This document shows positions 32,311 to 43,395 of a DNA stretch of 57,204 bases, piece by piece. Every line of letters begins with the position of its first letter. Positions within the stretch are counted from its first letter, which is position 1. The notes under the pieces were generated by a model. It was not told the DNA's origin. It was given only the letters and a program-made list of their open reading frames with translations, and did not search any database. Source of the DNA: an uncultured Clostridia bacterium (GTDB lineage Bacteria; Bacillota; Clostridia; TANB77; CAG-508); NCBI GenBank assembly GCA_947631495.1, contig CANRLO010000003.1, forward strand, positions 1 through 57,204. The letters run 5' to 3'. A program made the translations under genes and the position numbers.

Positions 32311-32615
32311 AATTTGAATATTCCTTTCTTGCTTTTATAATATTTCACTCTTTTTATCATATTAGTAACAAATAAGTTTTATTTTTGTTCTTTTTTATTA
32401 TACCAATTTTTCTATTATTATGCTAATAATTTTCAAAAAAAGAGATACATTTTCTGTTATTGGACAAGAAATGTATCTTTTTATAATTATTTTAATATCA
32501 AAATGAGGCAAAATGAACTTACCAAAAGTGACAAATTTACCAAAAGGATAAGTTAGACGTTTGAACGAAGTGAATTACGGATAACTTATGCAGAGGCTAA
32601 TGTCTCCAAAGGTAA

Positions 32616-33368
32616 CTAAATAAACATTGCTAACATGCCTAGTAGGAAGCCGAATATGTTGCCTACTGCTGTCATTCTACCACGGTACAAGCTATTGGAT
32701 TCTGGCATTAATTCGCCTGATACGATGTATAACATGGCTCCTGCTGCAAAGCTTAAACACATGCTGATTACTTCTTTTGAAATTCCGCCTACTAATGCGC
32801 CAAAGAAGGCTCCTATTCCTGTGGTTACTCCAGATAGTATAACATAGATGACTACTTTTATTTTTCCCATTCCTCCATTTTTCATTGGAACTGCCATGGA
32901 TATTCCTTCTGGTATATCATGTAGGCAAATTGCTATGGCAAGAGAATATCCTAGTGTGATAGATGCACCAAATCCTGAACCAATGGCTAGACCTTCTGGA
33001 AAGTTATGTAAGGCTAGACCTATACTAACGATAATTCCTGTTTTTAATAGACTACTTGCGGTATTCTTTCTTACTGGATTTTTATTAAATTTATTTTGTA
33101 CTAGGATATCGCAGATAATCATGGTAAGAACTCCAAACATAATGCCAACTAACACATTTAAGATGCTTGCCATTTCCATTGCTTCTGGTATTAAGTCAAA
33201 ACAGATGATAGCTAGCATCAGTCCAGAAGCAAATGCTAGAACAAAACTCAAAAATTTATTAGAGGTTTTTTTGAAGCATACTCCTATTATGCCTCCAATG
33301 GTCGTACCAAAGGTTCCAAAGAATAAACCAATTAGTGTTGTTTTGATTAAATAATCCAATCGCTCCAC
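32616..33368 (-). CDS. ZIP family metal transporter
   Basis: IGLALHNFPEGLAIGSG...CLHDIPEGISMAVPM. Confidence 0.92.
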   Translation of the reverse strand: MERLDYLIKTTLIGLFFGTFGTTIGGIIGVCFKKTSNKFLSFVLAFASGLMLAIICFDLIPEAMEMASILNVLVGIMFGVLTMIICDILVQNKFNKNPVRKNTASSLLKTGIIVSIGLALHNFPEGLAIGSGFGASITLGYSLAIAICLHDIPEGISMAVPMKNGGMGKIKVVIYVILSGVTTGIGAFFGALVGGISKEVISMCLSFAAGAMLYIVSGELMPESNSLYRGRMTAVGNIFGFLLGMLAMFI

Positions 33369-33599
33369 TCCCTACATAAGCTTTTTTATTATTTTATTGT
33401 AAAAGCTTATTTTTATGCTTATTTTTTGAAAAATAAGGTATTGGCTTTTATATTTTACTTTTTATTTTCCGCTATAGCGGAATTATGGTTGATTTTAGTT
33501 TTTATTTGAAATTATTGAAAATAACATAATTTTATGTTATACTGCTTATATATTTTTGAGAGTTACTCGTAAACATATTTGTTAAGGAGGAAAAATTAT

Positions 33600-33947
33600 A
33601 TGGAACTTATTAATATTCAATCAGAAAAGGACATTAAGACTTTACTTTTGGAGGAAATGGAGCTTGCAGAGACAGAACGCGTTTTAATTATTCTCAGTAA
33701 GAATCGGTTCGATGAGTTTAGAAAAAGAGAGGATGTAAGAGAAAATTTTTATTCTAACGTAGATAGGGTATCCTCGGGTAACGATATAAATTATTCTATT
33801 TACGAAAATAAGAATATTGTAACTTGTCGTCACTATATTACTTTTGCATTTTCAATTATATCTGGGCTTTACATTGTAAAAGATTTTTCTACTATGAAAA
33901 GTCCTGCCTATGAAGCAGAAGTTTCCAAGATTCATTTTATTGAATAA
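33600..33947 (+). CDS. hypothetical protein
   Basis: RBS aaggagg before ATG 33600; followed by a terminator; in-frame CGG at 33705..33707 read straight. Confidence 0.7.
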   Translation: MELINIQSEKDIKTLLLEEMELAETERVLIILSKNRFDEFRKREDVRENFYSNVDRVSSGNDINYSIYENKNIVTCRHYITFAFSIISGLYIVKDFSTMKSPAYEAEVSKIHFIE

Positions 33948-33967
33948 TGTTTGTTAATCTTTTTACT

Positions 33968-34008
33968 AAAAAAAACACTTAAACAATGTTTAGGTGCTTT
34001 TTTTATTG
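33968..34008 (+). terminator. intrinsic terminator
   Basis: aaaaaacacttaaacaatgtttaggtgctttttttatt. Confidence 0.65.
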
Positions 34009-34174
34009 ATTCTTATCTTTTTAACTGCTTAAAAGTTTTATAATTTTTGTTATTTTATGAATTTTTAATAGTTACATATATTTTTTAAATTTAAAAAGTT
34101 ATCCACAATTTGGAAATTTTAACCCCCGTCCCTAAAATTTCTTATTTTTAAATTTTGAGACCCGTCCCTAAAAT

Positions 34175-35233
34175 TTAATCTTCTCCTTTTAGGCGTTCGG
34201 CTCTGTCTGCTGCTATTAGGTTATCTATCATTTCGTCTAAGTCTCCGTTTAGGAAGTCTTCAAATTGGTATACGTTAAAGCCGATTCTATGGTCAGTTAT
34301 ACGACCTTGTGGGTAGTTATAAGTACGAATTTTTTCGCTTCTATCGCCTGAACCTACTTGACTTTTTCTTTCATTTGCGATTTCACTATCTCTTTTTTGT
34401 TTTTCTATTTCGTATAGCCTTGAACGAAGTAGTCTCATGGCATATTCTCTGTTTTGTACTTGTGAACGTTCAGTTTGACATTCTGCTACTATTCCTGTTG
34501 GAACGTGGATTAGTCTTACTGCAGATGATGTTTTGTTTACGTGTTGTCCTCCTGCTCCTGATGCTCTATATACTTCCATTTTAATATCTGCTGGGTTGAT
34601 GTCTATTTCTACATCTTCTACTTCTGGAAGTACAGCAACTGTTGCTGTTGATGTATGTATTCTTCCACTACTTTCGGTGTCTGGTACACGTTGTACACGA
34701 TGCACTCCACTTTCAAATTTTAGTCTACTGAAAGCTCCTTTTCCTGTTATCATGAATGAGATTTCTTTGTAACCACCTAGCCCTGTTTCATTTTCATTTA
34801 CTACTTCTAGTTTCCAATGTTTCTTTTCTGCATACATACTATACATTCTAAATAGTGTTCCTGCAAATAATGCTGCTTCTTCTCCTCCTGCTCCGCCACG
34901 GATTTCGCATATAACGTTTTTATCGTCATCTGGGTCTTTTGGAATTAATAGAATTTTTAATTCTTCTTCAATTTTTGGCATTAATTCTTTGTTTGCTAGC
35001 ATTTCTTCTTCTGCTAAGTCTTTCATCTCTGGGTCATTCATCATTTCTTTTGCTTCTTCATAAGCTTGTTTTGCTTTTTTATATTCTCTATATTTTTGTA
35101 CAACTGGTTCTATTTCTGCATGTTCTTTCATATATTCACGCCATTCATTGGTTCTTGCAATAACTTCTGGATCGCTAATTTTGGCTGTTAATTCTTCATA
35201 ACGCTTTTCTACTGTTTCTAATTTGTCAAACAT
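34175..35233 (-). CDS. prfA: peptide chain release factor 1
   Basis: [39 protein letters not shown]; 352 aa. Confidence 0.96.
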   Translation of the reverse strand: MFDKLETVEKRYEELTAKISDPEVIARTNEWREYMKEHAEIEPVVQKYREYKKAKQAYEEAKEMMNDPEMKDLAEEEMLANKELMPKIEEELKILLIPKDPDDDKNVICEIRGGAGGEEAALFAGTLFRMYSMYAEKKHWKLEVVNENETGLGGYKEISFMITGKGAFSRLKFESGVHRVQRVPDTESSGRIHTSTATVAVLPEVEDVEIDINPADIKMEVYRASGAGGQHVNKTSSAVRLIHVPTGIVAECQTERSQVQNREYAMRLLRSRLYEIEKQKRDSEIANERKSQVGSGDRSEKIRTYNYPQGRITDHRIGFNVYQFEDFLNGDLDEMIDNLIAADRAERLKGED

Positions 35234-35298
35234 AAATATTCTCCTTTATTTTTACTTTACTTGCTTATTATACTATATTTTTTTGATTTATTCAATAG

Positions 35299-35328
35299 AA
35301 AAACCACCTTTTAATAAAAAGGTGGTTT
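35299..35328. terminator. intrinsic terminator
   Basis: aaaaccaccttttaataaaaaggtggtttt. Confidence 0.7.
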
Positions 35329-35372
35329 TCTATTTGCTAAGTAATTGCATTTTTTCTAATTTGTGTTTTTCT

Positions 35373-35732
35373 TTAAATGTATCCTTTTAATATTTTAGCT
35401 ATTTTTTTCTCATGCTTGCTAATGATTGTACTAAAAGGATTCTGGAAACTTTCAAATTGTTTGATGAACATATTTCTTATTTTTGTATAATATGTTCCTA
35501 CAGCCATTAATAAATCTTGTGAATTGTTGATTCTTATTGGTTCTTTTCTTCTCTGGTCTTCCATTTGCATTTTTTCTAAGTTTAGGCTTTTGCATTCCAC
35601 AATTAAATTGTTATATAATTGCTCTTTTACTTGTAATTCTAATTGTGATTTAAATAATGCTTTTTTCATTTCTGCTAAAAACCGTTGTATTTCTGTCTTA
35701 AATGCATCTACCCTTTCTTTTTCTATCTCCAT
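35373..35732 (-). CDS. hypothetical protein
   Basis: 119 aa; RBS ggagg; in-frame CGG at 35684..35682 read straight (EIQ-R-FLAEMKKALF). Confidence 0.7.
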   Translation of the reverse strand: MEIEKERVDAFKTEIQRFLAEMKKALFKSQLELQVKEQLYNNLIVECKSLNLEKMQMEDQRRKEPIRINNSQDLLMAVGTYYTKIRNMFIKQFESFQNPFSTIISKHEKKIAKILKGYI

Positions 35733-35847
35733 ATTTTCCTCCTTCTAATTAGAATTTGAGTTATTTAAACAGTAGCTTTTATATTATAGTATTGTTTTTT
35801 TGCATTGTCAATTACTATTTTGTATAAATTTTATATATGAATATATT

Positions 35848-37785
35848 TTATAATTCTATTACATTATGCTGTATGTTATTTTTATTTAATATTTCTTTTT
35901 CTCTATTTGTACAAGTTAATATTATAATTTGATTATTTGGAATTTCTTTGCTTAAATATTGTAAAATATTTTCTAGTCTTTGTTCATCATAATAAGCAAA
36001 AGCTTCATCTAATATAATTGGCATGGATTCTTCTGTTAATTCTTTTGCCATAGCTAAACGTAAAGATAAGTATAATTGGTCTATTGTTCCAACACTTAAC
36101 TTTTCTGCTTCTATATATTCACCATTCTCTTTCTCTATTATTAACCCATTTTCCTCACTTAAATTTACTTTTGTATATTTTCCGTTTGAAATTTTTTCTA
36201 CATTTTCTGAAAGTTGCTTTGTTAATTTTGGTGTAATATTTTGCTTCATTTTTTTATAGGCAATTTCTAATATTTCTTTTGAAAGCTCCATTACTTCATT
36301 TTCTTTTTCTAATTCTTTTTCTCTTTGCTTTAATTCTTCCAATTGTTCTTCAAAAATAGCTATTTTTTCTAATTTTGGTGAAATTGTATTTTCCTCTAAT
36401 TCTAACGAATGGTATTCTAATTTTTTACGATTTCTTTCTTCTTCCTTGCTTTCTAATTGCCACGCTATATTTTGAATTTTAAAAAGCTCATCTATTTCTT
36501 CTAGCCTATTACTGTTTTCTTTTAATTTTTCTTTTTCTATGTCTTCATTTGCTTGCAATTTTTCTTTTTGAATTTCTATTTCTTTTTCTTGTTGTTCTAT
36601 ATTATTTTGTAAGATTTTAATTTCCGCTTCAATTGCATCTATATTTTCTTTGATTTCTATATTCTGTTTTTGCTCTTTTTTTATTCTTTGTTCATACTGT
36701 TGCTTTACTATTTTTTGCTTTTTTATTTCTAATAAGAACAAAATTAAAGAAACTATTGCTACGAACCCAAAAAGAATCATAAATATTTTATTTTTTAAGA
36801 ATAAAATAGTGATACTTTCTAAGAAAAGGCTTATTATTAATAAAATTGTACTTACTAGAATTTTTTTGTTTTTTGCCAAAGGTTGTGTTGTACTTTTTTC
36901 TATTATTTTTTCTTTAAGTTCTTTTTGTTGTGCTTCTTTTTGTTCCTCCAATTGCCTTTTTCTTTGTTCTTGACTTTCTTTTAAATTTTCAGTTAATTTA
37001 ATTTTTTCTTCTTCTAGTTTTTCCTTTTCTTTGATGTTTTTTACTTTTTTCATAACTTCTAATAGTTTTTCTATTTGCTCTATTTCTTTTTGTTTTTCTT
37101 CTTTTTCTTGTAAGATTTCTTTTTTTCTTTCTTTGTATTCTTCTAATTCACCTATTTCATCTTGTAATTTAAACTTTTCTTCTTTTACAATATTTATTGG
37201 CCTTCCTTGTGAACGCATTGTTCCTATTTCTTCTAGTTGTTTTTTATTGATTTTGTCTAAGGCTTTTTTGTAAGAGATACTATCATCCCCTGTTCCTGCT
37301 AAGTTTGCTACTTTTTGTACCATAGCATTTTGTACATTTTGCTCTAATTTTACTTCTTGTTGCATGGAAACTAAAGTAGAATAAAACATGTTTTCTTCTA
37401 CTTTGGTTTGTTCTACAAAAAATTGATTTCCATAGGTTTTGTCAATAGTAAATTGTTTTGAAATGTCTTCTAATTGTTCATTATAGATAATTGGATTTTT
37501 TTTGTTGAAATCACGAAATACTTCATATTTCTTTCCATTATCTAAAGTATAGGTTAATTTTCCTGAAAATTCTTCTTGTCCCCATGGTTTATATCTATCA
37601 TAATCTGAAAATTCTTTTCCTTTTTTCGTTTTAGAAGCACCATAAAAAATATTAGCAATGAATTTTAGCAAAGTTGATTTTCCACTTTCATTATTTCCTT
37701 GTATAATATTTATATGGTCTGCAAAATGAATTTCTTTTTCTTTTAAATTACCATAGTTATTGATTTTTAAACTTTCTATTTTCAA
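35848..37785 (-). CDS. SbcC/Rad50/YhaN-like AAA ATPase
   Basis: IIQGNNESGKSTLLKFIANIFYG; coiled coil; LSVGTIDQLYLSLRLAMA; ILDEAFAYYD. Confidence 0.9.
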   Translation of the reverse strand: MKIESLKINNYGNLKEKEIHFADHINIIQGNNESGKSTLLKFIANIFYGASKTKKGKEFSDYDRYKPWGQEEFSGKLTYTLDNGKKYEVFRDFNKKNPIIYNEQLEDISKQFTIDKTYGNQFFVEQTKVEENMFYSTLVSMQQEVKLEQNVQNAMVQKVANLAGTGDDSISYKKALDKINKKQLEEIGTMRSQGRPINIVKEEKFKLQDEIGELEEYKERKKEILQEKEEKQKEIEQIEKLLEVMKKVKNIKEKEKLEEEKIKLTENLKESQEQRKRQLEEQKEAQQKELKEKIIEKSTTQPLAKNKKILVSTILLIISLFLESITILFLKNKIFMILFGFVAIVSLILFLLEIKKQKIVKQQYEQRIKKEQKQNIEIKENIDAIEAEIKILQNNIEQQEKEIEIQKEKLQANEDIEKEKLKENSNRLEEIDELFKIQNIAWQLESKEEERNRKKLEYHSLELEENTISPKLEKIAIFEEQLEELKQREKELEKENEVMELSKEILEIAYKKMKQNITPKLTKQLSENVEKISNGKYTKVNLSEENGLIIEKENGEYIEAEKLSVGTIDQLYLSLRLAMAKELTEESMPIILDEAFAYYDEQRLENILQYLSKEIPNNQIIILTCTNREKEILNKNNIQHNVIEL

Positions 37786-37868
37786 TTGTTTACTCCTTAT
37801 TTCATTTTTTGGTTTAGTGAATTTACCCTTCTATTTTTTATTTAATTTTTTCATAAATATATTTTTGT

Positions 37869-38942
37869 TTAAGATAATACTTCTAAACCGATTTCGAGTG
37901 CTTTTTCTAACATTTCTTTGTTTTCTGGTTCTTGCTTTATTTTTTCTAAAATTTCTTTTACATAGATTCCTCTTAATGTAGTAACTTCTTGTGCTACTTT
38001 TTCTACTTCGTAGCCTAGTTTTGTTTTATCCTTGACTTTTATAATTTCTTTTTTATTCATTTGTTTTTGCAATTTATATACATTAATTTCAAAGTTTCTA
38101 TTTCCTACTAAAGTAATTTTATATAATACGTTTTCTGATAATTCTAGTTCTTCTGCTTTTTCTAGTAGTTCCTCGATTGACTTTATTTCTGTTACATCTA
38201 TTTCTACTTCTTTTAATTCTTTTTCATCTAACGGAATAAAATCTAATTTAAGAAATTCTTTTGTAAGCTCCCCTACTACCATTCCATGCTTTCCTAATTC
38301 ATCAAAACCCTGCGAAATAGTTGAACCCGGATAAATAATATTGGTTTGCTCTTGTAAATTGTTTTTGTGAATATGCCCAAGCGCAATGTAGTCAAATCCA
38401 ATTTCTTTTAATTTTTTTGAAGATAAGTTATTATATTCTCGCTCTGTTTTATCACTTCCATCTAAATTTGCGTGAGTTAATAAAATATTGATTTTTTCTT
38501 TGTTTTCAATCTGAATTTCTTCTATTTTGGAATTTTTTACATAGAATTCTTCAAATCCATAACCATATATTATAGCGTCTTCATTTTCGATTTTTTGTAC
38601 TTCTCCCTTGAAAATTGTGACATTGCTATTCCATGGGAAAGTGGCATAATAAGAATTTTTCACATAAGGGTCATGATTTCCTGGGGTAATATAAATTTTT
38701 GTGTTTGGAATTTCACAAAATAGTTGATTTATATATTCAATTGTACTTTCACGTATATATTCTGCATCGTAAAAATCTCCTGCTATAAATAGATAAGGAA
38801 TTTCATTTTGTTTTATATATTCAATCATTTTTTTGAAAGCTTTTCTTTGGTCTAATCTTCGAATTTCACCTAAGTCTGCTCTATCACTTAGCAAGCGAAA
38901 AGGCATATCAAAATGCATATCAGCTATATGTACAAATTTCAT
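37869..38942 (-). CDS. SbcD/YhaO-like metallophosphoesterase, DNA repair exonuclease
   Basis: MKFVHIADMHFDMPF...FIAGDFYD...PGNHDPY...ALGHIH. Confidence 0.9.
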   Translation of the reverse strand: MKFVHIADMHFDMPFRLLSDRADLGEIRRLDQRKAFKKMIEYIKQNEIPYLFIAGDFYDAEYIRESTIEYINQLFCEIPNTKIYITPGNHDPYVKNSYYATFPWNSNVTIFKGEVQKIENEDAIIYGYGFEEFYVKNSKIEEIQIENKEKINILLTHANLDGSDKTEREYNNLSSKKLKEIGFDYIALGHIHKNNLQEQTNIIYPGSTISQGFDELGKHGMVVGELTKEFLKLDFIPLDEKELKEVEIDVTEIKSIEELLEKAEELELSENVLYKITLVGNRNFEINVYKLQKQMNKKEIIKVKDKTKLGYEVEKVAQEVTTLRGIYVKEILEKIKQEPENKEMLEKALEIGLEVLS

Positions 38943-39162
38943 TTTTATTTCATTCCTTTCATTGTACAGATTTATTTAACATTTACTTTGATAATTATTT
39001 CTAATTTTTCATTTAAATTCTTTTTTGATTATACTGAGTTTAATAACAAAAGTCAATAGTTTTTGGAACATTTGTTTTGCTATTAATAAAAATAATACTA
39101 TTTTATTTTTATTAAATAATCCTATTTTATTGATTTCAATAAAATAGTAATAATTTGCAAAT

Positions 39163-39190
39163 AAAAAATCCGCTACAGCGGATTTTTTAT
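39163..39190. terminator. intrinsic terminator
   Basis: aaaaaatccgctacagcggattttttatt. Confidence 0.7.
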
Positions 39191-39276
39191 TTATTCTTAT
39201 TTACATATTCTTATTTACATTTATTTTTTTATATTATAATGTTTCCTGTTTTTTTCCTCCGTCCCCAAATGCAGTT

Positions 39277-41398
39277 TTATTCCATTGGACCAAATAATTC
39301 GTCGAATTTAGCTTCTAGTTCTTTTTGTATGTCTTCTGTAAATAATTGTGGTTTTTCGTCTTCTTGTTCTTGTGGAAGTGTTGGACTATCAAAGTCGTCA
39401 AAGTCTAGTAAATCAATTACTGGCTCTTTGTTTTCTTGTGGTTTTACTTCTTCTTGCTTTGTTTCTTCTATTCCTTCAATTATGACTGGCTCATTTGTTT
39501 CTTTTTCTTCTATATCAAAGTTTGCTGTTTCATTTACTTTTATATCTGGTTGTTTTTGTTCGAAATCTTTTTGTTCTTTTTCGTCTATATTATCTTCAAA
39601 TAAGTCATCTAATGATTCTACTTTTAAGTTTTCTGCTGCTTTTTTATTTGTTTCTGGTACATATGGATTGTATGGATTATATTTTCTCCATTCTCCTCTT
39701 ACTCCTGCATCAAATTCGTTATGGTTTAAACGATGTGCTTGTAATTCTTTATACATTTTTTGATGTGTGAAATAATAATATTTCTTTGCTTTTACTGGCT
39801 TGATTCCTTTTTCGTAGATAATACATAAATCGTTATCCATTCTTCTAAGTTCATCTGGCGTCATTAGTGCTCTTCCCATTAATTGTTCTGAGTCGCTGAA
39901 GCCTTGTTTATGTGCATGCTTATCACGATTAACTGATTTACTTTGTCTAAAGATTGTTTTTTCTCCTAATGCTTTTGAGAAATATTCTACTGTTTTATAT
40001 GAGTTACTTCCTAAGAATACGTGTGTATCACAGTTACCCATAATTGTTTCATACGATTTTTCATAAATTGCTTCTAATTGGTCTAAGTTTTGTAATATAA
40101 CACTAAATTGAATTCCTCTACTTCTTGATGTTGATATTTTTTTATCGAAGTCTGGTATTCTACCAATGTTAGCAAATTCGTCTAGTATGAAGAATACTGG
40201 TATTTTTAATTTTCCTCCATTTAAGTCTGCGTAATTATATAATTGTTGTATCATTTGTGAGAAGAAAATTGTTAATAAAAAGTCATATGCTGTATGGGTA
40301 TCTGATGAAATAACATATACTGCTGTTTTTTTGTTTCCTATATCTTCAAAGTTTATGGTATCGGTTGAAGTTACTTCTGCAATGTCTTTTGAATCGAATT
40401 TTCCAAGTTTTGATTGCAAAGAACTTAAGATTGAACCATAAGTCTTTTCTGGTGCTATTTCAATAGATTTATAATACATTCTTGCTGGATGGTCATATGG
40501 TAATTGATTGATTAATTCTGTAAGTAAGTTGCTTCCTCCATTACTGTTAGCAGCCCTTACTAATTCAGAACAGCTTGCTAAGTTTTGTTCTTCTTCTGGT
40601 CTTGTTGCAATTAAATAATAAATTAATGCTTTTAATAGCATTTCTGCCATATCGTCCCAGTATGGGTCTGACTTAGTTTCTGATGCTTGACCTTTTACAA
40701 CGGTATTAGCAATAACATCTACATCTAACTCACTTGCTACGTGCATTAGTGGGTTATATCCATCACTATTAGCAGGATTTACTAAGTTTAATACTTTTAT
40801 TTCATAGCCATGGTCTTTTAGGTAACCTGCTGTGTCATCATATAGTTCCCCTTTTGGGTCTGTAAATACATAAGAACCTAGCATTTGGTATGCATTTGGT
40901 TTTGAATATGATGCAGATTTACCAGAACCTGAACCGTCCTACAATTAGAGTGTTAATATTACCACGTTTATCTACTGGTAAGTAATTGTCTTCTGCTAAA
41001 ATGATTCCTTTATTTTTATTTAAAATACGATATTGCTCTCCATTTTCGCTCCAATCACTAGAGCCATGCTCCATATCGTGAAATTCTCCCTTTGGTTTTG
41101 ATTTGATAAATCCAATAATAGAGCATACAACAAATAAAATAGTGTAATTGATTAAACAGCTTATAAATGTTCCAATGTATTCTGCACTGAACATTTTTGT
41201 TATTGTACTAAAGCTTGTTATTGCTGGCACTATTTTTTCAATAAAAATATTTAGATTAAAATTTCCTGCAGCATTTGTTGAATTTTTAATTGTATAGGCT
41301 ATAGGCGAAACAAGTACTATGGCTAAAAATACCCATAGTACTCCAATGACAATTAAAAATTTTTTACTTTGTTTTAAGGTTCTTTTAAATTTATCCAT
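39277..41398 (-). CDS. VirD4/TraG-like type IV coupling ATPase, split; +1 shift at CGG 40936..40934
   Basis: Two N-terminal TMs...GNINTLIVG-CGG; skipping C gives GSGSGKSASYSKPNAYQMLGSYVFTDPKGELY... (Walker A restored as VGGSGSGKS); fused 706 aa. Confidence 0.92.
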
Positions 41399-41424
41399 GG
41401 CTTTCCACCTTTTCTTTTGTTAAA

Positions 41425-41811
41425 CTATGCTAATTCTTGCGCATCTTCTTTTTGTTTTCTTGTTTTTGCTTTATTTAAATCTACCATTTTTCTTTCTCGT
41501 TCTGCTTTTGACTTCATGAAGTTCTTTATTTTTCCTTCTTTTCTTGCTACTTCTAATGAGTGTTCTGTAGGTCTATTTTCATTGTTTTCTTTTACTTGTG
41601 CATAGTTTGCTTTTTGTGCAATAATTTGTCCTAGTTCTGTTTTTATTGTTCCATTTTTTAAAATTTCTGCATTTCCTACAGAAAAGACCATGTTTTCTCC
41701 TAATATGTTGTCTTTTTTTCCTGCTGATCTTACTTTAATTCCTGGTTCTTTTTCTTTTCTAGATGACATAAATACAATGTCAACTTTTGAATCTCCATTT
41801 GTTTGATTCAT
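41425..41811 (-). CDS. hypothetical protein
   Basis: 128 aa ORF directly upstream of virD4. Confidence 0.65.
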   Translation of the reverse strand: MNQTNGDSKVDIVFMSSRKEKEPGIKVRSAGKKDNILGENMVFSVGNAEILKNGTIKTELGQIIAQKANYAQVKENNENRPTEHSLEVARKEGKIKNFMKSKAERERKMVDLNKAKTRKQKEDAQELA

Positions 41812-41828
41812 TTTTTTACGTCCCCTTT

Positions 41829-42344
41829 CTAGTCTTTCTTATCTCGCACTTCAAAAGCAAAATAAGATTTGTATGGTTTTAATTTGCATTTTCCTTTTAC
41901 TTCATTGGTTTTTTCATCCATATATAAAGTTGGTTTTACTTCTTCTGTGGTTTCTGGGTCTATGATTGATATTGGTCTCTTAAAATTTGGTGTATATTGA
42001 AATTCTTTATATTCTTCTTGTTCAAAATATAAAGTATCAAACTTAATTGGCACTGGACTTTTAGAAATTCTTATTTTATCATCTTCTAAAACACCTGTAT
42101 TTACTACTACTTTTTCTTTTCCAAATGATAAAAATAGCAATTGTTCTTCGTAGTCTGGTTCATCAATAAAGAAGGTTTTTCTTTTTAAATTGCCTTTTAA
42201 TTCTTCTGTGGAGATGAGTCTTTCCACTGTATATTTAGGATACTCTGCTAAATATTCTTTTGCAGTTTTGTTAATACGATAGATAACTGTATTAACTCCT
42301 TCTGGATCGGTTATACTAAAGTGTTTACCTTGTATACTCTCCAT
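41829..42344 (-). CDS. hypothetical protein
   Basis: RBS gaaagggg before ATG 42344 (MESIQGKHFSITDPEG). Confidence 0.65.
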   Translation of the reverse strand: MESIQGKHFSITDPEGVNTVIYRINKTAKEYLAEYPKYTVERLISTEELKGNLKRKTFFIDEPDYEEQLLFLSFGKEKVVVNTGVLEDDKIRISKSPVPIKFDTLYFEQEEYKEFQYTPNFKRPISIIDPETTEEVKPTLYMDEKTNEVKGKCKLKPYKSYFAFEVRDKKD

Positions 42345-42453
42345 GTTTGCACCCCTTTCTATGAACCAAATTTCATAGTTTTTCTTTTGTACTGTCACTA
42401 AACATAATTATACAACGAATAGATATGCTTGTCAACGTTTTTTCTAATTTATG

Positions 42454-43323
42454 TTAATTTCTTGGTTCAAATTTTGATATTTCTTTTAATTTTTTATATA
42501 TTTCTATTTCTTCTTCTGATAAATTTTTTGGTACGACAATTTTAATTTCTGCAAATAAATCTCCTCTACCACCTTTTCCATCTTTATACCCTTTTTGTGG
42601 AATTCTAATTTTTTCTCCACTTTGAATTCCTTGTGGAATATAGATGTTACTACTACTATCAATGCCGTCTATGGATACTTTTGCCCCTAATGCAGCTTCC
42701 CATGGAGTTATGTATAAGTCTGTATAAATGTCATATCCATGTAAACGATATTTTTTTGTATTTTCAATGTTAACTTTTACAAATAAATCTCCGCTGTTTC
42801 CACCGTTGATGCCTGGCTTTCCTTGCCCAATTAAACGCATTTTTTCTCCATTTCGAATTCCTGCTGGAATTTGAATTGAGAAGGTTTTCATTTTGCCATC
42901 TGTTGCTCTTAATGATATTTTTTTATTGCTTCCATAAAAGGCTTGTTCTAAATTTAGTGTAATTTCGGTTTCTACATTTTCGCCTTTTTCTGGTATTTTT
43001 TGCTTTTTTCCTTTTTGGAAGGATTTGAAACTACCAAATAATAAGGTAAAGAAATCTGGTTTTGCTTCTCTTTCTTCTTTTTGCTTTTCAATTCTTTTTC
43101 CTACATGAGAATACCATATTCTATCGTATTTTCTTTTGGAATTTGGTGTAGATAATATACGATATGCTTCATTAATATCTTTGAATCTTTCTTCTGCTAT
43201 ACTTCCGCTGTTGACATCTGGATGATATTTTTTTGCTTGTTCACGAAAAGCATTTTTTATTTCATTTATTGTTACTCTGTTGGTTTCTAAACCTAATATT
43301 TTATAATAATCTTTGAATATCAT
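42454..43323 (-). CDS. DnaJ/CbpA-like J-domain protein without zinc-finger domain
   Basis: YYKILGLETNRVTINEIKNAFREQAKKYHPDVN; DnaJ C-terminal domains. Confidence 0.92.
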   Translation of the reverse strand: MIFKDYYKILGLETNRVTINEIKNAFREQAKKYHPDVNSGSIAEERFKDINEAYRILSTPNSKRKYDRIWYSHVGKRIEKQKEEREAKPDFFTLLFGSFKSFQKGKKQKIPEKGENVETEITLNLEQAFYGSNKKISLRATDGKMKTFSIQIPAGIRNGEKMRLIGQGKPGINGGNSGDLFVKVNIENTKKYRLHGYDIYTDLYITPWEAALGAKVSIDGIDSSSNIYIPQGIQSGEKIRIPQKGYKDGKGGRGDLFAEIKIVVPKNLSEEEIEIYKKLKEISKFEPRN

Positions 43324-43395
43324 TTAACATCCTCCCATTTTTTCATGGTGTGTTTATTATATCAAGATTATATTTATTTTTCAATAGTTTCTTTT

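Noticed and set aside
32848-33354. 168-aa plus-strand ORF opposite the ZIP transporter
   Set aside because: Mirror ORF of a clearly conserved minus-strand gene; the ZIP signature is on the minus strand.
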